This document shows positions 1 to 9,464 of a stretch of DNA of 64,000 nt, one piece after another. Made by a program: the position numbers and the translations under genes. The first letter of the stretch is position 1; every line of letters starts with the position of its first letter. The stretch comes from Pedobacter faecalis (GTDB lineage: Bacteria; Bacteroidota; Bacteroidia; Sphingobacteriales; Sphingobacteriaceae), in contig NZ_JARXOW010000001.1 of assembly GCF_030182585.1 (NCBI RefSeq), positions 1,922,001 through 1,986,000 on the forward strand, in the 5' to 3' direction. The notes under the pieces were generated by a model that saw only the letters and a program-made list of their open reading frames with translations, made no database searches and was not told the origin of the DNA.

Positions 1-167
1 TCACGGTATCGGTACCATATATTAAGGTTTGTGAAGAAAACGGAGACGGACAACAATGCGATCAGGAAATGATCGCGAAGCTTGAAAGTTTTTCTGTAGA
101 AAACAACACTGAAGAAAAAGAACAAAATGAAGACCCTCGTTGGGCCGAATTAAAAAAATTAAAATAA
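1..167 (+). CDS. YceD/DUF177 family protein, C-terminal part
   Basis: Only the last 54 codons are in the window; the reading frame is open from base 3 to the stop at 165-167. The tail has acidic, low-complexity residues followed by DPRWAELKKLK, the typical end of YceD/DUF177 proteins in Bacteroidota. The family is found immediately upstream of rpmF and the fatty-acid genes in many bacteria and is linked to 23S rRNA or ribosome maturation. Here it lies 18 bp before rpmF, which fits that order. The start and most of the protein lie outside the window. Confidence 0.85.
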   Translation, partial: TVSVPYIKVCEENGDGQQCDQEMIAKLESFSVENNTEEKEQNEDPRWAELKKLK

Positions 168-185
168 AAATTAAATAAATCAGCA

Positions 186-377
186 ATGGCACATCCAAAA
201 CGCAAGGTTTCTAAGAGCAGAAGAGATAAAAGAAGAACCCACTACAAAGCCGAGGCACCTTCATTAGCTACTTGTCAGACCACTGGTGCTATACATGCAC
301 CCCACAGAGCTTACAATGTAGATGGCAATCTGTATTATAACGGCAAATTGGTTATAGAAAATACCGCAATAGGTTAA
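186..377 (+). CDS. rpmF: 50S ribosomal protein L32
   Basis: A 63-aa basic protein starting [19 protein letters not shown], the classic L32 N-terminus. Length is normal for the family. It is a structural protein of the large ribosomal subunit. Only one cysteine is visible (TCQTTG), so it is not the four-cysteine zinc-binding form. It sits between the YceD-type gene and plsX, the conserved order that joins ribosome and fatty-acid genes. Confidence 0.97.
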   Translation: MAHPKRKVSKSRRDKRRTHYKAEAPSLATCQTTGAIHAPHRAYNVDGNLYYNGKLVIENTAIG

Positions 378-472
378 TTTTCCAAAAAATAGTTTGTGTT
401 TTAAGTCTTCGAAAGGTTAACTTTAGAAGCTGGAAACAAAGCATTCCGCTTTATACACAAACTGATTTTACT

Positions 473-1414
473 ATGAAAATAGGTCTCGATATAATGGGCG
501 GAGACTATGCTCCTAAAGCAAATATTTTAGGAGCTATAGCTGCCCATCCATTGTTATCTTCCAATGAGCAGATTGTGCTTATTGGAGACACCTCACAAAT
601 CAAACCCCTCATCGAAGAGGCCGGGTTTGATTCCCATCTTTTTGAATACGTCCACACAACCGAAGTAATCGGCATGGGCGAACACCCCACCAAGGCTATT
701 GTTCAAAAGCCGAATTCAAGTATTTCTGTAGGTTTTAATATGCTGAAAAACGGCGAGCTTGATGCTTTCGCCAGCGCGGGGAACTCCGGCGCTATGCTTG
801 TTGGTGCTGTTTTTAGCGTAAAAACAATTCCCGGTATCATCCGACCGTGTTTATCAACTTTTCTCCCAAAACTAAGCGGTGGTGTCGGCCTTATGCTTGA
901 CGTCGGTGCAAATGCCGACTGCAAACCGGACACACTCTTACAGTTCGGTGTGTTGGGAAGCTTATACGCAGAAAACGTCATGCAGATCAACAATCCTAAA
1001 GTCGCACTGATGAATATCGGGGAGGAAGATGAGAAAGGCAATATGCTAAGTATGGCAACCTTTCCATTGATGAAAGATACACAGCTGTTCAATTTCGTTG
1101 GAAATGTGGAAGGCCGGGATCTTTTCAACGATAAAGCTGATGTGGTTGTTTGCGATGGCTTTACCGGCAATGTATTACTCAAACTTGCGGAGTCATTTTA
1201 TGTACTTACGCTGAAACGCGGACTAAAAGATGCGTTTTTCGATCGCTTCAATTACGAGAATTACGGGGGAAGCCCGGTTCTGGGCGTTAACGCGCCTGTT
1301 GTAATAGGCCACGGAATTTCGAGTCCAACCGCAGTAAAAAATATGATATTGCAGTCGCGGGACATGATTACCACCGGACTGGTCGGTAAAATACAGACTG
1401 CTTTTAATAATTAA
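473..1414 (+). CDS. plsX: phosphate acyltransferase PlsX
   Basis: A 313-aa protein beginning [20 protein letters not shown], the PlsX signature. The enzyme makes acyl-phosphate from acyl-ACP, the acyl donor for PlsY in phosphatidic acid synthesis, and is peripheral on the inner face of the cytoplasmic membrane. Other visible family motifs are [10 protein letters not shown] and the [13 protein letters not shown] block. Length matches the family. It lies 95 bp after rpmF and 7 bp before fabH, and is probably cotranscribed with both. Confidence 0.96.
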   Translation: MKIGLDIMGGDYAPKANILGAIAAHPLLSSNEQIVLIGDTSQIKPLIEEAGFDSHLFEYVHTTEVIGMGEHPTKAIVQKPNSSISVGFNMLKNGELDAFASAGNSGAMLVGAVFSVKTIPGIIRPCLSTFLPKLSGGVGLMLDVGANADCKPDTLLQFGVLGSLYAENVMQINNPKVALMNIGEEDEKGNMLSMATFPLMKDTQLFNFVGNVEGRDLFNDKADVVVCDGFTGNVLLKLAESFYVLTLKRGLKDAFFDRFNYENYGGSPVLGVNAPVVIGHGISSPTAVKNMILQSRDMITTGLVGKIQTAFNN

Positions 1415-1421
1415 TAGAAAA

Positions 1422-2411
1422 ATGAATAAAATTCACGCTGCAATTACTGCTGTTAACGGATATGTTCCAGAATACGTACTGACAAATAAAGAACTCGAAA
1501 GCATTGTAGATACAACGGACGAGTGGATCACATCAAGAACAGGAATAAAAGAGCGTAGAATTTTAAAGGGCGAAGGACTTGGGACTTCGGATATGGCCGT
1601 TCAGGCTGTAAACGGCTTGCTTCAGAAAAGAGGCATTGGTGCTGACGAGATTGAACTGATCATTTTCTGTACAACCACACCAGACATGCCTTTCCCGGCT
1701 ACTGCAAACATACTGGCCGATAAAATAGGAGCAAAAAATGCTTGGGGTTATGACCTTCAGGCCGCATGCTCGGGGTTTATCTTTGGTTTGTCAACAGCAG
1801 CACAATTTATAGAGTCTGGTAAACATAAAAAAGTACTTGTGGTCGGTGGAGACAAAATGTCGTCTATTATCGATTACAAAGATCGTACGACCTGCATTAT
1901 ATTCGGCGACGGATGCGGGGCCGTTTTGCTTGAACCCAATACAGAGGGTGTCGGCATTATGGATTCCGTTTTAAAGACGGACGGGTCAGGCAGGCAGTTT
2001 CTGCATCAGAAAGCAGGCGGATCGGTTCGTCCGGCCTCACATGAAACAGTCGATAATAACGAGCATGTTGTTTATCAGGAAGGTCAGGCCGTATTTAAGT
2101 TTGCTGTAACCAATATGGCAGATGTTGCAGCCGAGATCATGGAACGTAATAACCTCTCATCAGACGATGTGACCTGGCTTGTGCCGCATCAGGCCAATAA
2201 ACGTATTATCGATGCTACAGCTTCAAGAATGGGCGTAGGGGCCGAAAAGGTGATGATCAATATTCAGCGTTACGGGAACACCACAAACGGCACCATACCG
2301 CTCTGTTTATGGGAATGGGAGCATCAGCTGAAAAAAGGCGACAATATCATACTAGCTGCCTTCGGCGGCGGATTTACCTGGGGCTCGGTCTACTTAAAAT
2401 GGGCCTACTAG
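1422..2411 (+). CDS. fabH: beta-ketoacyl-ACP synthase III
   Basis: A 329-aa KAS III enzyme that condenses acetyl-CoA (or a branched acyl-CoA) with malonyl-ACP to start fatty-acid chains. The catalytic cysteine is Cys116 in LQAACSGF; the His and Asn of the triad appear in [11 protein letters not shown] and [12 protein letters not shown]. Length is normal. It begins 7 bp after the plsX stop, and its product acts with the acetyl-CoA carboxylase subunits encoded next. Confidence 0.96.
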   Translation: MNKIHAAITAVNGYVPEYVLTNKELESIVDTTDEWITSRTGIKERRILKGEGLGTSDMAVQAVNGLLQKRGIGADEIELIIFCTTTPDMPFPATANILADKIGAKNAWGYDLQAACSGFIFGLSTAAQFIESGKHKKVLVVGGDKMSSIIDYKDRTTCIIFGDGCGAVLLEPNTEGVGIMDSVLKTDGSGRQFLHQKAGGSVRPASHETVDNNEHVVYQEGQAVFKFAVTNMADVAAEIMERNNLSSDDVTWLVPHQANKRIIDATASRMGVGAEKVMINIQRYGNTTNGTIPLCLWEWEHQLKKGDNIILAAFGGGFTWGSVYLKWAY

Positions 2412-2481
2412 TAATATTTACTTGAATTTATCATAACTTAGCTGATTCTAAAAAAACATTGTTTTCTTAAATAACACCAAA

Positions 2482-2967
2482 ATGGATATTAAACAGATTC
2501 AGGAACTCATCAAATTTGTTTCCCGTTCGGGAGTAAACGAGGTCGCTATAGAGCAAAATGATTTCAAGATCACGATCAAAACAAATCAAACGCCTACAGT
2601 TATTCAGACCACAGTTCCTGTACAACCTCCTGCGCCTGCGGCTAATGTTATGCCAGCGGCCGCCGCTCCTCAGCCTGTGGCAGCGGCCCCGGAAGCCAAA
2701 TCTCCTGCAACTGAAGACACTTCAAAATATATCACTGTTAAATCTCCGATGATCGGAACATTTTATCGTTCATCCAGTCCGGATAAACCAGCCTTTGTGA
2801 ATGTTGGCGATGAAATTTCCACAGGAAAAGTTATCTGCATCATAGAGGCAATGAAATTATTCAATGAGATTGAGAGCGAAGTATCTGGAAGGATCGTTAA
2901 AGTACTGGTAGACAATGCTTCCCCGGTTGAATATGATCAGCCTCTATTTTTAGTAGAGCCGGTTTAG
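2482..2967 (+). CDS. accB: biotin carboxyl carrier protein of acetyl-CoA carboxylase
   Basis: A 161-aa BCCP. The N-terminal helix region (residues 1-35) is followed by an Ala/Pro-rich flexible linker (about 45-75) and a biotinyl domain (about 82-161). The biotinylated lysine is Lys125 in [12 protein letters not shown]. It carries carboxybiotin between biotin carboxylase and the carboxyltransferase. accC follows after 92 bp. A short inverted repeat, GTCCCG/CGGGAC with a 12-nt loop, lies in that gap and might modulate the ratio of the two subunits. Confidence 0.96.
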   Translation: MDIKQIQELIKFVSRSGVNEVAIEQNDFKITIKTNQTPTVIQTTVPVQPPAPAANVMPAAAAPQPVAAAPEAKSPATEDTSKYITVKSPMIGTFYRSSSPDKPAFVNVGDEISTGKVICIIEAMKLFNEIESEVSGRIVKVLVDNASPVEYDQPLFLVEPV

Positions 2968-3059
2968 TCGGTCAGTCGGTTTCACAGCGCATAACCTACA
3001 TCTTTATTATCAGAACATGTCCCGCGTTGCAGAACACGGGACCACGAAAATAAAACTCT

Positions 3060-4400
3060 ATGTTTAAAAAAATATTAATTGCCAACAGGGGCGAGATTGC
3101 TTTGCGCATTATCCGAACCTGTAAAGAAATGGGCATTAAGACAGTTGCGGTTTATTCTACGGCCGATCGCGAAAGCTTACATGTACGATTCGCTGATGAA
3201 GCTGTATGCATAGGTCCACCACCAAGCAGAGATTCTTATTTAAGCATTCCAAATATTATTTCCGCGGCTGAGTTGACTAACGCAGATGCCATACATCCCG
3301 GCTACGGCTTCCTGTCAGAAAACGCTAAGTTTTCTTCCGTATGCAGAGACTACGGAATTAAGTTTATTGGTGCCACACCTGAGCAGATCAACTCGATGGG
3401 CGACAAAGCTTCGGCCAAAGAAACCATGAAAAAAGCTGGTGTGCCGACGATTCCTGGGTCGGAAGGCCTGCTTGATAACATCAAGGAAGGTATAAAGCTG
3501 GCCAATGAGATCGGATACCCGGTAATTCTGAAAGCTACTGCAGGTGGCGGTGGCCGCGGAATGCGCGTGGTATGGAAAGATGAAGATTTCGAAAATGCAT
3601 GGGACAGTGCAAAACAGGAGTCTGGAGCCGCTTTTGGTAACGACGGACTTTATATGGAGAAATACATTGAAGATCCGCGACATATCGAAATCCAGGTTAT
3701 AGGCGATCAATATGGTAAGGCCTGTCACCTTTCGGAGCGCGACTGTTCTATACAACGGCGCCACCAGAAACTTGTAGAAGAAGCCCCTTCTCCGTTTATG
3801 ACCCCTGAACTCCGGGAAAAAATGGGTGAAGCCGCTATCAAGGGAGCTATTGCGGTGCAGTATGAAGGCGCTGGAACCATTGAATTCCTGGTTGACAAAC
3901 ATCGCAACTTCTATTTCATGGAAATGAACACCCGGATACAGGTGGAGCATCCGGTAACTGAGGAAGTTATCAATTACGACCTCATCAAGGAGCAAATCAA
4001 GGTTGCTTCGGGTGTACCTATTTCCGGCAGAAACTACATGCCGGATATGCACGCGATAGAATGCCGCATCAACGCCGAAGACCCCTTTAATAATTTCCGT
4101 CCGAGCCCGGGTAAAATAACCAACTTCCATTCTCCGGGTGGCCATGGCGTCCGCGTCGATACACACGTCTATGCAGGCTACCAGATTCCGCCAAATTATG
4201 ACTCTATGATCGCCAAACTTATCTGCGTCGCACAAACCAGAGAAGAAGCTATAAGTACCATGGAACGTGCCTTGAGTGAGTTCGTGATTGAAGGGGTAAA
4301 GACAACGATACCTTTCCACATGAAGCTGATGAAAGACCCTAATTTCCGGGCCGGTAACTTCACTACCAAGTTCATGGAAACCTTCGAATTTTCAGAATAA
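3060..4400 (+). CDS. accC: acetyl-CoA carboxylase, biotin carboxylase subunit
   Basis: A 446-aa ATP-grasp enzyme that carboxylates biotin on AccB. It has the N-terminal [17 protein letters not shown] motif, the glycine-rich ATP loop [12 protein letters not shown], the [16 protein letters not shown] block, and [15 protein letters not shown] in the active site. Length is normal for the family. It closes the plsX-fabH-accB-accC cluster and is followed by a strong hairpin terminator at 4435-4468. The carboxyltransferase subunits are not in this window. Confidence 0.97.
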   Translation: MFKKILIANRGEIALRIIRTCKEMGIKTVAVYSTADRESLHVRFADEAVCIGPPPSRDSYLSIPNIISAAELTNADAIHPGYGFLSENAKFSSVCRDYGIKFIGATPEQINSMGDKASAKETMKKAGVPTIPGSEGLLDNIKEGIKLANEIGYPVILKATAGGGGRGMRVVWKDEDFENAWDSAKQESGAAFGNDGLYMEKYIEDPRHIEIQVIGDQYGKACHLSERDCSIQRRHQKLVEEAPSPFMTPELREKMGEAAIKGAIAVQYEGAGTIEFLVDKHRNFYFMEMNTRIQVEHPVTEEVINYDLIKEQIKVASGVPISGRNYMPDMHAIECRINAEDPFNNFRPSPGKITNFHSPGGHGVRVDTHVYAGYQIPPNYDSMIAKLICVAQTREEAISTMERALSEFVIEGVKTTIPFHMKLMKDPNFRAGNFTTKFMETFEFSE

Positions 4401-4434
4401 CGATAGATAAAGGATTTATTTTGATATATACCGG

Positions 4435-4470
4435 AAATACCATTCTAAATAAAATTAGAATGGTATTTTT
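4435..4470. terminator. bidirectional-looking intrinsic terminator after accC
   Basis: A perfect 14-bp inverted repeat, AAATACCATTCTAA (4435-4448) and TTAGAATGGTATTT (4455-4468), encloses a 6-nt loop and is flanked by T-rich bases. It separates the lipid-synthesis cluster from tatC. tatC starts only 12 bp after the last T, so the same hairpin could attenuate read-through into tatC. Confidence 0.8.
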
Positions 4471-4482
4471 GCTTAACATATT

Positions 4483-5361
4483 ATGAGCGAAACTAGAACG
4501 AAGAAACTGATTGGCGCAATAAAGGAGAAAGGAAAGACGCTTGAAGCCGAAATGTCTTTCTTCGACCATATCGATATCCTGCGAAAACATTTGCTTAGGG
4601 CACTGGCCGTTATCTTTGTGTTGACCATTGGTGCGTTTTACTTTTCAGACTTCATCTTCAATGAAGTGATCATGGGCCCCAAAAACCCTGATTTCTGGAC
4701 CTATAAAATGATGTGCCAGCTTTATGAACGCTTTCCATCGATAGGTTCAGAATTTTGCATTACGAAGATCGACGCCAAGATCATCAACACACAGATGTCC
4801 GGGCAGTTTACCTTACAGCTAAACTCCTGTGTGATGGCCGGTGTAATCCTGGGGGTTCCATACCTTCTCTTCGAAATCTGGTTGTTCGTGAAGCCTGCCT
4901 TGCACGACAACGAACGAAAATCGGCAAGTGGTTTCGTATTCTTTGCTTCGTTTCTTTTCTTTTTGGGAATTCTTTTTGGCTATTACCTCATTTGCCCGCT
5001 TTCTATAAATTTTCTCACAAATTTTACAGTGAGCCCGGATATTGAGAACACCTTCACCATCGATTCTTACCTGTCATCGATTATGACATTGACGCTGGGC
5101 TCAGGTCTGATCTTTCAGCTGCCAGTCATTATTTTTGTATTGTCAAAACTTGGCGTAATGACTCCGGCCTTTATGCGTTCAAGCAGAAGATATGCCGTTG
5201 TGATCATTTTGATTGTGGCAGCAGTAGTTACCCCAACGGCCGACCCCTTTACCATGATGATCGTAGCCCTGCCTTTATTTATATTATATGAGGTGAGTAT
5301 TTACATCTCCGCCCATATTGAAAACAAAAGAAAAAGGGAACTATACAGTGCGGCAAACTAG
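4483..5361 (+). CDS. tatC: twin-arginine translocase subunit TatC
   Basis: A 292-aa polytopic membrane protein. The N-terminal cytoplasmic segment has the family pattern AEMSFFDHIDILRKHLLRAL, and about six membrane helices follow. TatC binds the twin-arginine signal peptide and forms the receptor of the Tat export pathway for folded proteins. It is somewhat longer than the E. coli protein because of an extra periplasmic loop (about residues 60-100), common in Bacteroidota. The TatA/B-type partners are encoded 20 kb away (25.7-26.3 kb), so the system is split. Confidence 0.95.
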   Translation: MSETRTKKLIGAIKEKGKTLEAEMSFFDHIDILRKHLLRALAVIFVLTIGAFYFSDFIFNEVIMGPKNPDFWTYKMMCQLYERFPSIGSEFCITKIDAKIINTQMSGQFTLQLNSCVMAGVILGVPYLLFEIWLFVKPALHDNERKSASGFVFFASFLFFLGILFGYYLICPLSINFLTNFTVSPDIENTFTIDSYLSSIMTLTLGSGLIFQLPVIIFVLSKLGVMTPAFMRSSRRYAVVIILIVAAVVTPTADPFTMMIVALPLFILYEVSIYISAHIENKRKRELYSAAN

Positions 5362-5394
5362 GAAACAAATTGTATATTAATAAAAAATACAGGT

Positions 5395-5835
5395 ATGTCT
5401 GATAATACGAAAATTAAAATAGCCATCGGCGCAGACCACGCCGGCTTTGAATACAAAGAAGCCCTGAAGGAATTTTTAAGCGCTTATGAGGTGAAAGACT
5501 TCGGCACCCATTCACTGGATTCTGTGGATTATCCGGATTTCGCCCACCCGGTTGCTTCAGCAGTGGAATCCAAGGCGTATACGCTTGGCATCCTGATCTG
5601 CGGCAGCGCAAATGGTGTGGCAATCAGCGCAAATAAACACCAGCAGATACGTGCAGCGATTTGCTGGCTGAACGAACTGGCCGCCCTTGCACGACAGCAT
5701 AATGATGCCAACGTCCTTTGTATTCCGGCCAGGTTTGTCTCCCTTGATCTTGCCAGGCAAATGACCACGACATTTATAAACACAGCCTTCGAGGGAGGCC
5801 GGCACGCGGGCAGGGTAAATAAAATTTCATGCTAA
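5395..5835 (+). CDS. rpiB: ribose-5-phosphate isomerase B (RpiB/LacAB family)
   Basis: A 146-aa sugar-phosphate isomerase interconverting ribose-5-phosphate and ribulose-5-phosphate. The substrate loop GADHAGFEYK, the catalytic Cys region LICGSANGVAI, and ARQHNDANVLCIPAR are visible. The usual CGSGNG is CGSANG here. Length is normal. Its last codons overlap the start of the M28 peptidase (5829), so the two are probably translated together. Confidence 0.93.
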   Translation: MSDNTKIKIAIGADHAGFEYKEALKEFLSAYEVKDFGTHSLDSVDYPDFAHPVASAVESKAYTLGILICGSANGVAISANKHQQIRAAICWLNELAALARQHNDANVLCIPARFVSLDLARQMTTTFINTAFEGGRHAGRVNKISC

Positions 5836-7433
5836 TGTACAGATACTTATATATTGCAGCTGTCCTTCTGGCCAGCCTCAACGGATACGGACAGAACAAA
5901 GAGGCAATAAAATTCGGAAAGCATGTCAATAAAGATGCGGCTTATAAGCATCTTTCAGTTCTGGCATCCGATGCCTACGAAGGTCGCGAAACAGGAACCA
6001 AGGGCGGTTGGATGGCGGCTGAATACATCAGAAATCACTTTAAAGCTATTGGACTTAAGGGGCCGGTCAACGGTGACTACTTTCAGCCCGTAGATATGGC
6101 CTCGTTTAGCCTCAACCAGCAGCTCTTGATCGCCGGACAAGCCGCTACGCCCATCACTGATTTCTACAACATGCCTCAGGCCGTCAGTGTAAAAGGATAC
6201 AACCTGAGCAGCCAGGATATATTGTTTGCAGGATATGGCCTCAATACGGAAGGTTACAACGATTACAAAGATCAAACCATAGCCGGCAAGATCGTCCTCA
6301 TCCTAAAATCCGGCAGTCCTGACGGTCAGCGTACAGACAATAACGCCCGTGCTGCAAGCGCTGCCTTGAATACTAAATTAAGATATTTGGCCGAGAATGG
6401 CGCAGCGGCGGTGCTGGTTATTGATCCGGCTGTGGACGTCATGCCTGACAATTTGAAGGCATACCTCAGTGAAGATCAAATGGTGATGAAGAGCGAAGAA
6501 AACGTTGCGCGGCTAAATCAGCCGCAATCAATGCCTGTAGTTACCATCACCACGGCTACGGCCAACCGAATCCTTAAATCGGCGGGCACGGATCTGGAAT
6601 CTGTTAAAGCCAGAATCAGGACAAGCGGCAAACCCGCCACGCAAGTGATCAAAACCCAAATCAATATCAGCGCTAGCAAAAGCGAGAAAAAAGTACGCGC
6701 TGAAAACGTGCTGGGCTACCTTGAAGGCTCTGATCCAAAACTGAAAGATGAAGTGCTGGTTATTACGGCGCACTACGATCACATAGGTATCACCCCGGGC
6801 GTAAAAGGCGATGATAAGATCAACAATGGTGCGGATGACGACGGCTCCGGAACCACAGGCGTTCTTCTCATTGCAGATGCCTTTATGAAAGCGAAAAAGG
6901 CTGGTAAAGGCCCTAAAAGAAGTATTTTGTTCATGACCGTTACCGGCGAAGAAAAAGGCTTGCTCGGATCAGAATGGTATTCAGATCATCCCATATTTCC
7001 GCTGGCAAATACGATTACCAACCTCAACATCGATATGATTGGCCGCGGCGATGCCGATCACGCCGGCGATAACAACTTCGTTTATATTATAGGCTCGGAC
7101 ATGTTAAGTACAGAACTTGACAGGATTGGAAAAAAGGCAAACAAGGACTATGTAAATATCAACCTGGACGAGCGTTATAACAACCGTACAGACCCAAACA
7201 GGTTCTACTACCGTTCTGATCATTACAATTTTGCCAAGCACGGAATTCCGGTGATCTTCTATTTCAACGGTGTGCACGACGATTATCACCAGCCTGGCGA
7301 CGAAGTAAGTAAAATTGACTTTCCGATGCTTGCAAAGCGGGCCCAACTGGTTTATTTTACTGCTTGGGAGCTTGCAAACGGGGCAAAACGGCCAGCGGTG
7401 GATAAGAATGAGGACGGCACCCCAAAACAATAA
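5829..7433 (+). CDS. secreted M28 family zinc aminopeptidase with PA domain
   Basis: A 534-aa protein with a signal peptide (about residues 1-20, ending near NGYGQ). A PA-like insert (about 100-250) precedes an M28 catalytic domain (about 285-520). Zinc-ligand motifs visible are TAHYDHIG, NNGADDDGSGT, TGEEKGLLGSEWY, NIDMIGRGDADH and DDYHQPGD. Such exopeptidases act in the periplasm or outside the cell. The first ATG (5829) overlaps the rpiB stop; a second ATG at 5835 is equally possible. Confidence 0.9.
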   Translation: MLMYRYLYIAAVLLASLNGYGQNKEAIKFGKHVNKDAAYKHLSVLASDAYEGRETGTKGGWMAAEYIRNHFKAIGLKGPVNGDYFQPVDMASFSLNQQLLIAGQAATPITDFYNMPQAVSVKGYNLSSQDILFAGYGLNTEGYNDYKDQTIAGKIVLILKSGSPDGQRTDNNARAASAALNTKLRYLAENGAAAVLVIDPAVDVMPDNLKAYLSEDQMVMKSEENVARLNQPQSMPVVTITTATANRILKSAGTDLESVKARIRTSGKPATQVIKTQINISASKSEKKVRAENVLGYLEGSDPKLKDEVLVITAHYDHIGITPGVKGDDKINNGADDDGSGTTGVLLIADAFMKAKKAGKGPKRSILFMTVTGEEKGLLGSEWYSDHPIFPLANTITNLNIDMIGRGDADHAGDNNFVYIIGSDMLSTELDRIGKKANKDYVNINLDERYNNRTDPNRFYYRSDHYNFAKHGIPVIFYFNGVHDDYHQPGDEVSKIDFPMLAKRAQLVYFTAWELANGAKRPAVDKNEDGTPKQ

Positions 7434-7484
7434 CCACAGCAAACCGTTAGCTTTATAACAATCTATTTTCACAGCAGCGACACG

Positions 7485-8873
7485 ATGAATATTGCAGAGG
7501 AGTTTCTAGTAAAATCGGACGAAAAGGCTTTCGATCTCGGTCACCGTACCACCATTAATTACAATATTGGCAAGTACAATACTGCTGTGGAACGCGGACT
7601 GTCCAGATTTGAAAATCTGGAGAACTCTAAGAAGAAGGCACATGCGATCAAGTGGCGCGTTATGGAGAACCTGGATAAATATCTTCCGGAGTTTGAAGCT
7701 AACTTCCAGCGCAGAGGTGGTAAAGTGATCTGGGCCAACGACGCTGCAGAGGCACAGAAAGAGATATTAAATATCATCAATAATGCCGGCGGAAAATCTG
7801 TAATAAAGTCCAAATCGATGACCACCGAAGAAATTCACCTGAACGAATTTCTCGAGAAAAACAACATCGAATCGCTAGAGAGCGACCTGGGCGAATACAT
7901 CGTACAGCTGCTTGGCCAGCACCCATACCATATCGTAACTCCTGCCATGCATCTTAGCAAGGAGGAGATCGCTCAGCTCTTTCATGAGAAGTTCGGCACG
8001 CCGGTAGACTATACACCGGAGCAGCTCACCCAGAAAGCGCGGGAATTGCTTCGGGACAAGTATCTGACTGCCGACATAGGCATTACCGGAGGTAACTTTC
8101 TGATCGCCGATACGGGCAGCATAGCACTTACGGAAAACGAAGGGAATGCCCGGCTTTCCACCACCTTCCCAAAGATTCACATTGCGGTGGTCGGTATCGA
8201 AAAGCTGATCCCTTCCATCGCCGATTTGGATTTGTTCTGGCCGCTTTTAGCGAGCCATGGAACCGGGCAGAACTTAACAGTTTACAATACCGTTCTCAGC
8301 GGACCCAGAAGAGGTGACGAAACAGATGGCCCGGAGGAGATGTATGTTATACTGCTCGACAACGGCAGAACGAAGCTGCTCGCACAGAAAGACCAGCGCC
8401 AGGGACTCTATTGCATCCGCTGCGGTGCTTGCCTGAACGCCTGCCCCGTGTATAAAAATATTGGCGGTCACACCTATAACACTACGTATAGCGGACCAAT
8501 CGGATCCATCATTACCCCACATTTCCAGGGGATGAAGAACTTTAAGCACCTGAGTTATGCCTCGAGCCTGTGTGGTAAATGTTCTGAAGTTTGTCCCGTG
8601 AAGATCGACATCCATAAAATGCTCCTGTTGAACCGCCGCGACGCGGCTTCCAGTGGCAGCAATACAAAAGCCGAGGAGATTGGCTGGAAGATGTGGAAAA
8701 CAGGAATGCAGCGGCGCTCACTGATGGACAGGTTTGGTGGTCGCATCAAAAACTTTCTTTTGAAATACCTGTTCAGGAAGAAGTGGGGAAAATACAGGGA
8801 AATGCCGCTAGTATCGGAAAAGTCCTTTGCTAAGCAGTGGCAGGAACGTCAAAAACTTCAGCAAGAGGATTAA
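7485..8873 (+). CDS. lutB: LutB/YkgF-type lactate utilisation iron-sulfur protein
   Basis: A 462-aa protein with an N-terminal LUD domain (about 60-300) and two cysteine clusters for [4Fe-4S] centres, CIRCGACLNACPVY (about 305) and CGKCSEVCPV (about 360). The family is part of the LutABC L-lactate oxidation complex and feeds electrons to the respiratory chain. The usual partners lutA and lutC are not next to it. Its 3' end overlaps the convergent SprT-like gene by 44 bp (8830-8873). Assignment to the family is firm; lactate as the substrate is inferred. Confidence 0.9.
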   Translation: MNIAEEFLVKSDEKAFDLGHRTTINYNIGKYNTAVERGLSRFENLENSKKKAHAIKWRVMENLDKYLPEFEANFQRRGGKVIWANDAAEAQKEILNIINNAGGKSVIKSKSMTTEEIHLNEFLEKNNIESLESDLGEYIVQLLGQHPYHIVTPAMHLSKEEIAQLFHEKFGTPVDYTPEQLTQKARELLRDKYLTADIGITGGNFLIADTGSIALTENEGNARLSTTFPKIHIAVVGIEKLIPSIADLDLFWPLLASHGTGQNLTVYNTVLSGPRRGDETDGPEEMYVILLDNGRTKLLAQKDQRQGLYCIRCGACLNACPVYKNIGGHTYNTTYSGPIGSIITPHFQGMKNFKHLSYASSLCGKCSEVCPVKIDIHKMLLLNRRDAASSGSNTKAEEIGWKMWKTGMQRRSLMDRFGGRIKNFLLKYLFRKKWGKYREMPLVSEKSFAKQWQERQKLQQED

Positions 8874-9447
8874 AAAGATAGATCTTTCCGTTGTCCAGGC
8901 ATGTGCACCTGTAGCGCTTCCGCAAGCGTTCGCCCTTTCTAAACCGTCGGCCGTCTTTGATACTGAACACCGCATCCGGCGGCAGTTCTTCGAGTTTAAA
9001 CACGCCATCAGCGCTTAAATCATATTTTTTTAACGCTCTTGAAAGCTTAAGGTCGGTGCAACTAGCCGCCGCAGGGTTATTCAGGTAACTTGCTATAGCA
9101 CGGCTTAGGTCATCAGGGAAAACGTCGCGTTCAAGAAAGGGAGCCATCATCCGCTGAAAGTTGCGCTTCCACTCGCCACCATGCGGTTTAACACGGTTCT
9201 TATACTCGTTCCAGGTCACCAAATGAGCAAATTCATGCACCGTTGTCACCAAAAAAGCATAAGGATTCAATGTCCTGTTTACCGAAATCTTATGCCCAAG
9301 TCCTTTAAAGGGATGCCGGTAATCGCCAAGCTTCGTAGCCCTGCCCTTCGATATGGTGAACTCACATTGGAAATAATCGATCCATCGTGCTATCATCGGT
9401 GCCGCCACCGCCGGCATATGCTGAGCTAAAATAGCAACCTTATCCAC
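8830..9447 (-). CDS. SprT-like zinc metalloprotease-fold protein
   Basis: 205 aa if started at the GTG at 9445-9447; 195 aa from the ATG at 9415-9417. The GTG start keeps a segment (KVAILAQHMPAVAAP) that looks like the usual family N-terminus and places the gene 17 bp after the feoB stop. The metal-binding motif VHEFAHLVTW (HExxH type) and KPHGGEWKRNF are typical of SprT-like proteins, related to the SPRTN DNA-protein crosslink proteases. Its role in Bacteroidota is unknown. It probably shares the feoAB transcript. Confidence 0.82.
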   Translation of the reverse strand: MDKVAILAQHMPAVAAPMIARWIDYFQCEFTISKGRATKLGDYRHPFKGLGHKISVNRTLNPYAFLVTTVHEFAHLVTWNEYKNRVKPHGGEWKRNFQRMMAPFLERDVFPDDLSRAIASYLNNPAAASCTDLKLSRALKKYDLSADGVFKLEELPPDAVFSIKDGRRFRKGERLRKRYRCTCLDNGKIYLFNPLAEVFDVPATA

Positions 9448-9464
9448 ACTGCAAGATAACCAAT

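Noticed and set aside
3315-4319. Long open frame (334 codons) on the minus strand
   Set aside because: It lies wholly inside accC on the opposite strand, and its translation matches no known domain; accC is certain.
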